Shown here piece by piece: positions 1 through 7,855 of a stretch of 64,000 nucleotides of DNA. The translations under genes and the position numbers were made by a program. The DNA is from Nitrospirota bacterium (lineage in GTDB: Bacteria; Nitrospirota; 9FT-COMBO-42-15; HDB-SIOI813), in assembly GCA_020851375.1 (NCBI GenBank), contig JADZCV010000044.1, positions 1 through 64,000 on the forward strand. The letters are read 5' to 3'. Within the stretch, counting starts at the first letter, position 1. Each line of letters starts with the position of its first letter. The notes beneath the pieces are model-generated. The model did not search any database, had not been told where the DNA came from, and saw only the letters and a program-made list of their open reading frames with translations.

Positions 1-27
1 CGGGTTCAAATCCCGTCGCCCGCTCCA
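1..27 (+). tRNA. tRNA-Gly, 3' end only
   Basis: Only the T arm and acceptor 3' strand are inside the window. The T stem-loop (CGGGTTCAAATCCCG) is followed by the acceptor strand CGCCCGC, a T discriminator and an encoded CCA at 25-27. A 5' partner GCGGGCG with discriminator U73 is typical of bacterial tRNA-Gly, so the identity is inferred from acceptor and discriminator; the anticodon lies outside the window. Confidence 0.75.
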
Positions 28-50
28 GACTGCATTCTGGTTTATTTATT
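25..50 (+). terminator. Possible terminator after tRNA-Gly
   Basis: CCAGA (25-29) can pair with TCTGG (36-40) across a short loop, followed by the T-rich stretch TTTATTTATT at 41-50. The stem is short and uses the tRNA CCA end, so this is a weak call. It sits between the tRNA and the convergent FmdE-like gene. Confidence 0.35.
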
Positions 51-710
51 AATTACCTGCGGAAAATGGTCTGCTGGTATCTCCCTTACATCAAACAGAC
101 CCGGAAGTTTGTCATCATCAAGGAGTATCATCTTTACCTTTCCCTGCCAGGCCTTTTTAAAGGCCATATGCTCCTCTTTGTTTGCCTGTCCGGTCAAAAC
201 CAGCGGAATCAACTCCCCCATACCCGGGTCTTCAGGCACCACATCCGGATTGTAAGTAACTGACACCGTTTTCCCGGTATCTGTCCTTTGAAAAATAAAC
301 GTATTATATTCAAAATGGTCTTCATCAAACACCAGGAGATTTCTCCTCCTGAACCTCCGTCCTAATCCTGCAAAACCGGTTACCGGCGCTGCACCAGTAA
401 TCAGCGATATGACCTGCGACATGGGGCCGTAAGCGAGGTCTGTAGCCTTACCCTTTACAGCTACCCTGATCTCCCCCCTTACAGGTATCTCCGGCCCATA
501 CAGCGCTGACAATGCCTTTGCCGTTATTTTATAAGCGCCTGATACAGCAGGACATGAGTGTCCTGCAAGCTTGACAGCATCAGGATACTTGAATACAAAA
601 AGCTCCCCCTCCTCCATAGAACCGAGTATGTAAGCAAGAGGGTCCCTGAGCCTTATTGTCTCTGCAACATCAAAAAAATCCTGCTCCCATTTACTTTGAC
701 CTTCTGACAT
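42..710 (-). CDS. FmdE-like domain protein
   Basis: The protein resembles the FmdE domain found in formylmethanofuran dehydrogenase subunit E and in many orphan bacterial proteins. The signature is GHSCPAVSGAY near residue 50, with the His and Cys expected to bind a metal, followed by a beta-rich region in which VRGEIRVAVKGKATDLAYGP is typical of the family. The first ATG (710) is used here; an in-frame TTG at 743 would add 11 residues and start just after the pabB stop. Neither start has a clear ribosome binding site. It is probably co-transcribed with pabB. Nothing else points to methanogenic C1 chemistry, so a specific function is not claimed. Confidence 0.65.
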   Translation of the reverse strand: MSEGQSKWEQDFFDVAETIRLRDPLAYILGSMEEGELFVFKYPDAVKLAGHSCPAVSGAYKITAKALSALYGPEIPVRGEIRVAVKGKATDLAYGPMSQVISLITGAAPVTGFAGLGRRFRRRNLLVFDEDHFEYNTFIFQRTDTGKTVSVTYNPDVVPEDPGMGELIPLVLTGQANKEEHMAFKKAWQGKVKMILLDDDKLPGLFDVREIPADHFPQVINK

Positions 711-746
711 GACCGGATTATAACATTTTTCAGCGATTAGCAAAAG

Positions 747-2099
747 CTACAATAATTCGAGGGTCTTTATTAATGCCTCAGCCTTGTAAAGTGTCTCATT
801 ATATTCCCTGACCGGGTCTGAATCCGCAACTATACCTGCACCAACCTGAACATGCGCCCATCCATCCCTGATCACAAATGTTCTTATAATAATATTAAAG
901 TCCATGTCACCTGTGTTGCTTATATAGCCAAGAGAACCCGTATACGGACCCCGTGCGGTAGGCTCAAGCTCATCAATTATCTCCATGCATCGTATCTTGG
1001 GTACACCTGTTATGGTCCCACCCGGGAAAACAGCGCCAATGAGGTCAAATACATCCCTGTCATCCCTCATCTCGCCGGTAACATTGGACACTATGTGCAT
1101 AACATGTGAATACGGCTCCAGGACCATAAACTCATCAGCGCATACGGAACCAAACCTGCAAACCCTCCCTATGTCATTCCTTACAAGGTCTACAAGCATT
1201 ATATGTTCAGCCCGCTCTTTTTCATCAGAAAGGAGCTCCTTCTGAAGGATCCCATTTATTAATGTATCATCACCACGCGGCCTTGTACCTGCTATAGGCC
1301 TTGTTTCTACAATCCCGTCCTGCAATCTCACAAGCCTTTCAGGAGAAGATCCAACAAGCTGGAAATCACCGGCATCAAAAAATGCAGAGAATGGTGAAGG
1401 ATTTACTTCCCTGAGCACCCTGTACAGGCTCAATGGATCAATACCCCTTATATGGGCCGACAATCTTTGTGAGAGATTTGCCTGAAATATATCACCTGCA
1501 GATATGTACTCCTTGCACCTCTTAACCATGTCTATATATTCTTTTTTTGTAAGGTTGGACATTACCCTCTTTGAGAAAATCTCCGGGCCGGCTTTTAGCA
1601 GCCTGTTTCCCTGTGAAATCTTCCTTTCTACATCACGGATCCTGTCTCTGCACAACCGCTCATCCTGACCGTTCCCTCCTGCAGTTCCCACTATCCAGCC
1701 CTTTCTCAGAACATTATCAAAGGCCACAACAAGGTCTGTACCCAAAAGGACAACATCCGGAATCAGCAGGTCATCAACTGCATTGTGCGGCAGGTTCTCA
1801 AAAAGATGGGCGAAACCATATCCAAAACAACAGACTATACCACCTGTAAAAGGAGGAAGGCCGTCAGTCTTCTCTACCCTTCCGGCTGTCAACAACTCTC
1901 TTAATAGCCGCTCAGAAACATCATGGTCGCCGGCGTTTCCGGCAATAATTATTTTTGGATCAACACCGATAAAGGAGTAGCGGGAAGTTTTTGGGCTGCC
2001 AGCATGACTCTCTAAAAGAAAAGATGGTCCATCTCCCCTTAAACGGATAAAACAATCAAATGGGTCAATCCAGGGTATTTCGTTGTAAAGAGTGTACAT
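747..2099 (-). CDS. pabB: Aminodeoxychorismate/anthranilate synthase component I
   Basis: Chorismate-utilising enzyme of the TrpE/PabB family, about 450 residues, close to the PabB length and shorter than most TrpE. It would aminate chorismate to 4-amino-4-deoxychorismate for folate, using ammonia from a separate glutaminase that is not in the window. The N-terminal domain is followed by the chorismate-binding core with GDIFQANLSQR near residue 203 (NLS favours PabB), PIAGTRPRG near 268 and GAGIVADSDP near the C-terminus. The PIAGT motif carries the Ala of TrpE-type enzymes rather than the Lys of E. coli PabB, so anthranilate synthase component I is the alternative. ATG at 2099 is preferred over a TTG nine bases upstream; TATAAT lies just upstream. 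Confidence 0.75.
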   Translation of the reverse strand: MYTLYNEIPWIDPFDCFIRLRGDGPSFLLESHAGSPKTSRYSFIGVDPKIIIAGNAGDHDVSERLLRELLTAGRVEKTDGLPPFTGGIVCCFGYGFAHLFENLPHNAVDDLLIPDVVLLGTDLVVAFDNVLRKGWIVGTAGGNGQDERLCRDRIRDVERKISQGNRLLKAGPEIFSKRVMSNLTKKEYIDMVKRCKEYISAGDIFQANLSQRLSAHIRGIDPLSLYRVLREVNPSPFSAFFDAGDFQLVGSSPERLVRLQDGIVETRPIAGTRPRGDDTLINGILQKELLSDEKERAEHIMLVDLVRNDIGRVCRFGSVCADEFMVLEPYSHVMHIVSNVTGEMRDDRDVFDLIGAVFPGGTITGVPKIRCMEIIDELEPTARGPYTGSLGYISNTGDMDFNIIIRTFVIRDGWAHVQVGAGIVADSDPVREYNETLYKAEALIKTLELL

Positions 2100-2149
2100 T
2101 TTGGACAATTATATCAGAAAGAACTATATAGTCGTAGTGGAGATTCGTC

Positions 2150-3916
2150 ATGAATCCTGTAAAGGACCATACTAACAATCACTCCTCTGATGAACTCGAA
2201 AAAAAAGCCGTAGTAAAGATGGCATCTGATGTCCTTCTGTCTCTCTCCAAGGCCCTCAAGGCGCTTAAACTCTATCCTGACAATAGTCCTGTAAGGCATA
2301 AGTTCATTTCTGACCTGACAGGGAAATTCACCAAATTTCTTGAAGAATACGGGGACCTGACTTTAGCAGTCAGACAGTATGACCTGCTGTACCAGGGTGA
2401 GGTCGTGTATAACAATCCGGTTAAAGAAGACAGCATCGCGTTCAAATTCTTTGGTGACGGGATACAGGAGGTGGCCTTTTCAGATAACATTGACGAGCAG
2501 GAGCTCCTTGATTTCATCAATGTAATTCAGGGCAACGGAGACCATGCAGACGGTGATGATGACATTGTTACATTGATGTGGCAAAAAGAATTTAAGAATA
2601 TCCGTTACGTTGTTATCGAAGACAGCGGAGATGCTGCTGACGGAAGACCGGAAGGAAAATCTTCAGATGCTGAATCAGTGACGATTAAAAGCGCAGACGC
2701 ACTCAGGAATGCACACAAGTCGGAGAGCGTACACGATCAGACACTGGCAGCGGATGGCAGCAGCGCACCAGGCATCGAACGCGAGATTGAAGAGATTTAT
2801 GGCAAGCCTTTTGATGAAATATTCGTGCTCTCTCCTGATGAGATAAATTCGATCAAACAGGAGATGGAGAGGGAGGCTAAAAGTGATCTTATACTGGAAA
2901 TGCTCGACATCCTTTTTCACATCCTTGAAATTGAAGAAGATGCCGTAAGTTATGCAGAGATAATGAGTTACGTAGAAAAGTCCGTTAAGATGATGACGCT
3001 TTGCGGTGACTATAAACACGCACTCGGGTCATTGAACAGGATCACGGCCATATCCGAAACAGAAAAAGATAACAGACCGGCACATGCTGAGACAGCACGG
3101 GCAACCCTGTATTCCCTTGGTGATGAAGCATTCCTTCAGCAGCTTACCGAATCACTGAATGCAAGCAAAACTGAAAATGTGGACGAACTTTATAATATAC
3201 TTACGATGCTGGACAACAAGGCAATTTCGCCTATGACCACTATGCTGTCAACTCTCGAAAATATAAAGGCCCGCCGGGTCGTCTGCGATGCGCTTGCCGT
3301 AATTGCAAAGGATAACCTTGAATCAGTGCTGAAGAAACTTCAGGATGGCAACTGGTACACTGTCAGAAACATAGTTTATGTCCTTGGAAGAATAGGAGAC
3401 GCAAAGGTATTAAACCATCTGAAGAGGATCAAGGACCATAAGGAACCAAGGGTCCGGAAGGAAATAGTCCATACGCTGTCTGAAATAAAAAGCGACGAAG
3501 CAAAAAACATGCTTGCATCATATCTTAATGACAGCGACAACACCGTCCGCATTGCAGCATTAAAAAGAATCTGCTCCATGGAACACAGGAGGGCATTGCC
3601 GGGCATCCTGCAGATAATATCGTCTGAGGAGTTTGACGGTAAGGAGAGTTACGAGAAGAAGGAACTGTTTGAGGCGATTGCCACACTCGGGACTCAGGAT
3701 CAACTGCCATTTCTAAAAGAGTTGTTGATGAAGAAGTCCTGGTTGTTCGGCAAGTCAAAGGCTGATGAGATGAGGCTACTTTCAGTTCAGGCTCTCACAA
3801 AAATGAAAGTCCCAGGCGCAATGGAGATTATAAGAGAGGGTGCATCATCATCTGACAAGGTAATAAGAAAGATATGTGAAGATACTCTGAGAAGCACTGT
3901 GAAGGGGGAGGTATGA
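2150..3916 (+). CDS. HEAT-repeat protein paired with an HD-GYP gene
   Basis: 588-residue soluble protein with no signal peptide or membrane segment. The N-terminal 130 residues form an alpha/beta module (KALKALKLYPDNSPVR, then VRQYDLLYQGEVVY) found in deltaproteobacterial-type signalling proteins. An acidic linker follows (about 150-215), then helical sequence and several HEAT-type repeats from about residue 370 to the end (for example VRNIVYVLGRIGD and VRKEIVHTLSEIKSDEA). The start has GGAG eight bases upstream. Its stop overlaps the next ATG (ATGA), so it is translationally coupled to the HD-GYP gene. HEAT repeats suggest a scaffold role. The exact function is unknown. Confidence 0.75.
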   Translation: MNPVKDHTNNHSSDELEKKAVVKMASDVLLSLSKALKALKLYPDNSPVRHKFISDLTGKFTKFLEEYGDLTLAVRQYDLLYQGEVVYNNPVKEDSIAFKFFGDGIQEVAFSDNIDEQELLDFINVIQGNGDHADGDDDIVTLMWQKEFKNIRYVVIEDSGDAADGRPEGKSSDAESVTIKSADALRNAHKSESVHDQTLAADGSSAPGIEREIEEIYGKPFDEIFVLSPDEINSIKQEMEREAKSDLILEMLDILFHILEIEEDAVSYAEIMSYVEKSVKMMTLCGDYKHALGSLNRITAISETEKDNRPAHAETARATLYSLGDEAFLQQLTESLNASKTENVDELYNILTMLDNKAISPMTTMLSTLENIKARRVVCDALAVIAKDNLESVLKKLQDGNWYTVRNIVYVLGRIGDAKVLNHLKRIKDHKEPRVRKEIVHTLSEIKSDEAKNMLASYLNDSDNTVRIAALKRICSMEHRRALPGILQIISSEEFDGKESYEKKELFEAIATLGTQDQLPFLKELLMKKSWLFGKSKADEMRLLSVQALTKMKVPGAMEIIREGASSSDKVIRKICEDTLRSTVKGEV

Positions 3917-5331
3917 CAGACAGGATATTCGAAGAAAAAAGGGGTTCTGTCGGAAAAGACTTTACAAATAATCTCTATAAGCTCATGAGGACCGCCCAGA
4001 TTCACGACTCAAGAAATGTTGCAACCATTGCCGCCCTGGATAAGGCAGCAGAGTCTGTAAAAACACTTTTAGACAGCGGCGGCCCATTTCCTCTCAGGCT
4101 TTTTCAGGAACATCTCTTTATAGATGACGTAAAGATACGGGTGGATATTGAAAATTTCCTTGCCTGTACATCCCTCATAAATGAGATGAAGAGGCGCGGA
4201 ATAGGATCAATAGTATTTTTGAGTCAACCCTCGGCAAGTGAGATTGCAGGGTTTGTGTACGCGTTCAATAATGCAGACCTGAAATCTGGTGATCCGTTTC
4301 AGGAGCTTGAAGCCAGACTGTCATCTCAGGGCATAACCAACATTTCATTGCACAGACCGTCAGAAATCAATGACACTCCAATTCACGTGATTCAGGATTC
4401 CAAAGAGATGGCAACGCACCTGTACTTTAAAACACTCACTGCTGTTTCTGACGTCATGGATAGTGCAAAACTCAAGAATGCCGTAGGGATAAAGAAGGCA
4501 AAAAGGCTTGTTCATTCAATGGTAGATTTGATGGTCAAGGAGGAATCCACCCTGCTCGGTCTGACCACGCTAAGGTCCTATGACGAATATACATATAATC
4601 ACTCAGTAAACGTCTCCATCTTGTCTATTGCAATAGGACAAAGGCTCGGCTATAGCAGGAAGGAGATGAGTGACCTTGGCATGGCAACACTTTTTCATGA
4701 TATTGGCAAGATTGACCTGCCGATTGATTTATTGAACAAACCTTCAGAATTTACACCTGAAGAGTGGAAGATTATGAGGACTCACCCTGTTAACGGAGTG
4801 AAAACTCTCCTCAGGTTGAAGGGCCTTCAGGAGCAGGCAATCCGGATGATTCTTGCAAGTTTTGAACATCACCTGAATTACAATCTTTCAGGCTACCCGA
4901 AACTTGCAACCGCAAGGCGGGTAAGTCTCTTCGGAAGGATAACCACTATCTGCGACTGCTACGATGCCCTGACCTCAGCAAGGGTCTATAACCGGTCGCC
5001 GCTCGTCCCGGACAAGGCCCTGTCGTTTATGATGAAAAAAAGTGATACTGCATTTGACCCCCTCTTATTAAAGATATTTGTCAATGTAGTCGGCATATAT
5101 CCGGTCGGCACAATTGTACTTCTGAATACTGATGAGATGGCAGTAGTAGTCAGAGCCAATGCAAATCCTTCAAATATCCACAAACCCTGCATTAAACTGA
5201 TAACTGACCCTCATGGAAATGAAATAGACGGTGAAACCATTGATTTGTCCTGGGAATCAAAGATGGCCATAATCCAATCCATTGACCACAGGAAGTATGG
5301 CATAGATGTAAGCAAATACTTCGTCAATTAA
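3913..5331 (+). CDS. HD-GYP domain protein (c-di-GMP phosphodiesterase family)
   Basis: 472 residues. An N-terminal module (1-165) resembles that of the upstream HEAT protein (PFPLRLFQEHLFIDDVKIR). The HD-GYP domain spans about 215-400. Visible metal-ligand positions are H230, H262-D263 (FHDIGK), H291 and HH at 319-320. The GYP loop reads HHLNYNLSGYP, whereas the usual motif is HHExxDGxGYP, so the Glu and Asp positions are Leu and Asn. A C-terminal 70-residue tail follows. Members of the family hydrolyse cyclic di-GMP. The altered loop leaves catalytic activity uncertain, and a c-di-GMP binding role is the alternative. The ATGA overlap with the HEAT gene argues that the two act together. Confidence 0.85.
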   Translation: MTDRIFEEKRGSVGKDFTNNLYKLMRTAQIHDSRNVATIAALDKAAESVKTLLDSGGPFPLRLFQEHLFIDDVKIRVDIENFLACTSLINEMKRRGIGSIVFLSQPSASEIAGFVYAFNNADLKSGDPFQELEARLSSQGITNISLHRPSEINDTPIHVIQDSKEMATHLYFKTLTAVSDVMDSAKLKNAVGIKKAKRLVHSMVDLMVKEESTLLGLTTLRSYDEYTYNHSVNVSILSIAIGQRLGYSRKEMSDLGMATLFHDIGKIDLPIDLLNKPSEFTPEEWKIMRTHPVNGVKTLLRLKGLQEQAIRMILASFEHHLNYNLSGYPKLATARRVSLFGRITTICDCYDALTSARVYNRSPLVPDKALSFMMKKSDTAFDPLLLKIFVNVVGIYPVGTIVLLNTDEMAVVVRANANPSNIHKPCIKLITDPHGNEIDGETIDLSWESKMAIIQSIDHRKYGIDVSKYFVN

Positions 5332-5358
5332 AAAATCTAAATGAATGGAATTTTAAAC

Positions 5359-5388
5359 TTGACAAATGAAGAAAAGTTCAAGTATTAT
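5359..5388 (+). promoter_or_regulatory. sigma70-type promoter of tusA-perR-sodB
   Basis: A perfect -35 TTGACA (5359-5364) is separated by 18 bases from TATTAT (5383-5388), a 5/6 match to the -10 consensus. The predicted start falls inside the palindrome at 5395-5409. Confidence 0.7.
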
Positions 5389-5394
5389 ATTTAT

Positions 5395-5409
5395 TAGTAA
5401 TGATTACTA
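5395..5409 (+). promoter_or_regulatory. Fur-family (PerR/Fur) operator, perfect 7-1-7 palindrome
   Basis: TAGTAAT-G-ATTACTA is an exact inverted repeat with the 7-1-7 geometry of Fur/PerR boxes. It matches 5 of 7 half-site positions of both TTATAAT (PerR) and TGATAAT (Fur). It lies six bases after the -10 box, over the expected transcription start, where a bound repressor would block initiation. The PerR-type regulator encoded two genes downstream is the obvious ligand, so autoregulation is inferred. Confidence 0.65.
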
Positions 5410-5427
5410 TTATTACGAGGAGAATAA

Positions 5428-5673
5428 TTGATATTACCAGATAAAATTGATTTCAGGATTAACACTATTGGCCAACTCTGTCCAATGCCAATCATTCTGA
5501 CATCAAAAAAAATTAAAGAGATGTCTCCGGGTGATGTCCTTGAAGTAATTTCAGATGATGCAGGAATAAAAAAAGATATGCCTGCCTGGTGTAACACAAC
5601 CAGGAATGAGTACATAGGCCTTGTGGAGGAAAACATGGTATACAAGGTCTATGTGAGGAAGAAAAAGGACTGA
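5428..5673 (+). CDS. tusA: TusA/SirA-family sulfur carrier protein
   Basis: 81-residue TusA-fold protein. The family carries persulfide sulfur on a conserved cysteine for tRNA thiolation, cofactor synthesis or sulfur oxidation. The CPxP signature is seen as LCPMPII near residue 16, followed by the usual SPGDVLEVISDD. The start is a TTG with GAGGAG at 5417-5422 five bases upstream; no ATG fits. Its TGA overlaps the ATG of the next gene by one base, so it is coupled to perR. Linkage to a peroxide regulator and superoxide dismutase suggests a role in sulfur metabolism under oxidative stress rather than general tRNA modification. That is inference. Confidence 0.88.
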   Translation: MILPDKIDFRINTIGQLCPMPIILTSKKIKEMSPGDVLEVISDDAGIKKDMPAWCNTTRNEYIGLVEENMVYKVYVRKKKD

Positions 5674-6059
5674 TGCAACGCCATTCCAAACAGAGGAAAC
5701 TCATATTGGAGGTACTCAAACAAAACAACGGTCATCCAACTGCTGACTGGGTATACAGAGAAGTCAAACGGGAGATACCCAGCATAAGTCTTGGAACAGT
5801 ATATAGAAACCTCAAACTTTTGCAGGAACACGGGGATGTTACAGAAATTTCATGTGATGGCAATGAGGGGCGCTTTGACGGAAACCCTCATCTTCATTAT
5901 CACATCACCTGCCAGAGTTGCGGAAAGATCGTAGATGTAGATAACATTGTACTTAAAGATATGGAGGAAAAGGTGGCGGATGCAACCGGATTTAAGATCA
6001 CTAATCATTGTGTCGGCTTTGCAGGCATATGCCGCGAATGCCAGCATGACACAAATTAA
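5673..6059 (+). CDS. perR: PerR-type Fur-family peroxide-sensing repressor
   Basis: 128 residues: an N-terminal winged helix (1-60) with HPTADWVY, and a C-terminal dimerisation domain. The five regulatory-metal ligands of Bacillus PerR are all present at identical spacing: H21, D69, H75, H77 and D88 (equivalent to H37, D85, H91, H93, D104). Asp at the last position is the PerR-type residue. Two CxxC pairs (CQSC at 80-83, CREC at 120-123) form the structural zinc site. Known family members sense peroxide by iron-catalysed oxidation of the His ligands. It lies between tusA and sodB and behind a 7-1-7 operator, so it probably represses its own operon. An iron-sensing Fur is less likely. Confidence 0.85.
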   Translation: MQRHSKQRKLILEVLKQNNGHPTADWVYREVKREIPSISLGTVYRNLKLLQEHGDVTEISCDGNEGRFDGNPHLHYHITCQSCGKIVDVDNIVLKDMEEKVADATGFKITNHCVGFAGICRECQHDTN

Positions 6060-6074
6060 CAAGGAGGGTACAAA

Positions 6075-6668
6075 ATGTCACACGAGGCAAAAAAGTTTGA
6101 GTTGAAGGGACTGGAAGGACTGTCTGACAGCCAGATTTCTCAGCACAGAGATATTCTTTATGTTGGTTATGTAAACAAGCTAAATGAGATCGAAGACAAG
6201 CTCAAAACTTCGGACCGTACAAAGGCCAATCAGATTTACAGCGAATACCGGGGCCTTAAGGCAGATGAGACATTTGCATTAAACGGTGTAATCCTTCATG
6301 AGTTGTATTTTGAGAACATGGGGGGACGCGGGGGAAATCCAACGGGTCAGATCTCAGATCTCATCAAGAGGGATTTTGGATCGGTTGAAAAATGGACAGA
6401 GGATTTCAAGGCCTGTGGAATGGCTGTACGCGGATGGGTAGTGCTTGCTTACAATCTCTGGGACGGCAAACTCCATAATTATGGCGCTGATGCGCATCAC
6501 TTCAACTTTCCTGCAATGGCCTGGCCACTATTGGTCATGGATGTGTACGAGCATGCCTACACAATTGACTATGGAGTTAAGAGACCGCCTTATATTGACG
6601 TATTTATGAAAAATATCAACTGGGATGTTGCAAACAAAAGGCTCGACAGGATATCAAAACTGTTTTAA
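6075..6668 (+). CDS. sodB: Superoxide dismutase, Fe/Mn family
   Basis: 197-residue cytoplasmic enzyme that converts superoxide to oxygen and hydrogen peroxide. Metal ligands are seen at H24, H75 (LHELYFENMGG), D156 and H160 (MDVYEHAY). A strong ribosome binding site (AAGGAGGG) precedes the ATG. No signal peptide. It lies 15 bases after perR in the same operon, so peroxide-responsive control is likely. The choice of iron or manganese cannot be read with certainty, so the symbol sodB is a convention here. A terminator follows. Confidence 0.93.
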   Translation: MSHEAKKFELKGLEGLSDSQISQHRDILYVGYVNKLNEIEDKLKTSDRTKANQIYSEYRGLKADETFALNGVILHELYFENMGGRGGNPTGQISDLIKRDFGSVEKWTEDFKACGMAVRGWVVLAYNLWDGKLHNYGADAHHFNFPAMAWPLLVMDVYEHAYTIDYGVKRPPYIDVFMKNINWDVANKRLDRISKLF

Positions 6669-6676
6669 AACGACCT

Positions 6677-6731
6677 ATCCCTTTCCCTCTTCCGTTTGAG
6701 GAGAGGGAAAGGACAGGGATCTTCTTTTTCT
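6677..6731 (+). terminator. Rho-independent terminator after sodB
   Basis: A long inverted repeat (ATCCCTTTCCCTCTTCC with GGAGAGGGAAAGGACAGGGAT, one mismatch bulge, loop GTTTGA) is followed by CTTCTTTTTCT. It ends the tusA-perR-sodB operon and abuts the convergent mrp stop. Confidence 0.8.
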
Positions 6732-7772
6732 CTATCCAAGTGCGCTTATCCTTGCTGCCAGCTGCTCAGCAAGGTTTATGAATATCCTGCTTTGAGGAGA
6801 CGCTGCATCCTCTGCAGAAACGGGTCTTCCTGCATCTCCGCCCTCACGTATTTTAAGGTCTATGGGAACCTCGCCCAGGAACGGCACACCAAGCTTCTTT
6901 GATGCAGCCTCCCCGCCTCCATGGCTGAATATTTCCGAACGCCCGCCACAGTGAGGACAGGAGAAGAAACTCATATTCTCTATCACACCCAGAATAGGCA
7001 CATTAAGCTTTCTGAACATAGATATGCCACGCACCACATCAAGAAGCGCAACATCCTGCGGAGTAGTCACAATTACCGCACCTGTTAGAGGCACCTTTTG
7101 TGACAGGGTAAGCTGGACATCACCTGTGCCCGGCGGCAGATCCATAATAAGGTAGTCAAGCTCACCCCATTCTACATCTGTAAGAAGCTGTTCAACAGCC
7201 TTCATAACCATTGGCCCGCGCCAAATAAGCGGGGTATCCTCCGGGATCATAAATCCTATTGACATGAGACTCACACCGTATTTTACAATAGGAATAAGTT
7301 TCTCCCCCCTGATCTCAGGCTTTTCTGTGATACCCATCATAATAGGGATGCTTGGTCCATAAATATCCGTGTCCAGCAGTCCGACCTTTGCACCGGTCTT
7401 CGCCAGGGCTACAGCAAGACTCACACTCACAGTAGACTTTCCTACTCCGCCCTTCCCGCTCGCAACAGCAACAATGTTCTTTACACAGGGAAGTATCTCC
7501 TCATTGCCTGGAATCCTGTGTGCAGAAACACTGGACGTCACCTCCACACTTACGGAAGTAACCCCGTTTATCTGCCTGACTGCCTCTTCAGCAGCTGACT
7601 TTAACTGTCCCTTGACAGGACAGGCAGGTGTAGTCAGCTCCAGATCAAAGGAAACAGCCCCACCCTCTATCTTCAGTTTTTTTATAAAGCCCAGAGAAAC
7701 CACATCTTTTTTGAGGTCAGGGTCCTCTACACTCCTCAAGGCGTCAAACACTTGTGCTTCAGTAACCAACAT
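6732..7772 (-). CDS. mrp: Mrp/ApbC-family P-loop ATPase, iron-sulfur cluster carrier
   Basis: 346 residues. The N-terminal MIP18/DUF59 domain (about 1-80, with TTPACP) is followed by a ParA/MinD-like ATPase domain starting with GKGGVGKS at 106-113. The CxxC motif (CPHC) near the C-terminus is the cluster-bridging site in this family. The protein assembles and transfers 4Fe-4S clusters in the cytoplasm; clients could include the complex I subunits encoded here, though that is only inference. A clear AGGAGGG lies seven bases before the ATG. It stands alone, convergent with sodB. Confidence 0.92.
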   Translation of the reverse strand: MLVTEAQVFDALRSVEDPDLKKDVVSLGFIKKLKIEGGAVSFDLELTTPACPVKGQLKSAAEEAVRQINGVTSVSVEVTSSVSAHRIPGNEEILPCVKNIVAVASGKGGVGKSTVSVSLAVALAKTGAKVGLLDTDIYGPSIPIMMGITEKPEIRGEKLIPIVKYGVSLMSIGFMIPEDTPLIWRGPMVMKAVEQLLTDVEWGELDYLIMDLPPGTGDVQLTLSQKVPLTGAVIVTTPQDVALLDVVRGISMFRKLNVPILGVIENMSFFSCPHCGGRSEIFSHGGGEAASKKLGVPFLGEVPIDLKIREGGDAGRPVSAEDAASPQSRIFINLAEQLAARISALG

Positions 7773-7855
7773 AGTCCCCTCCTTAGTCTTTCAGTTACAT
7801 ATCTATATAATCATATTACTGCAGGAGAGGTCAATTAAATATGACGGAGGTCATA

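Noticed and set aside
42-710. Formylmethanofuran dehydrogenase pathway
   Set aside because: Only an FmdE-like domain is present; no other methanofuran or methanopterin gene occurs in the window.
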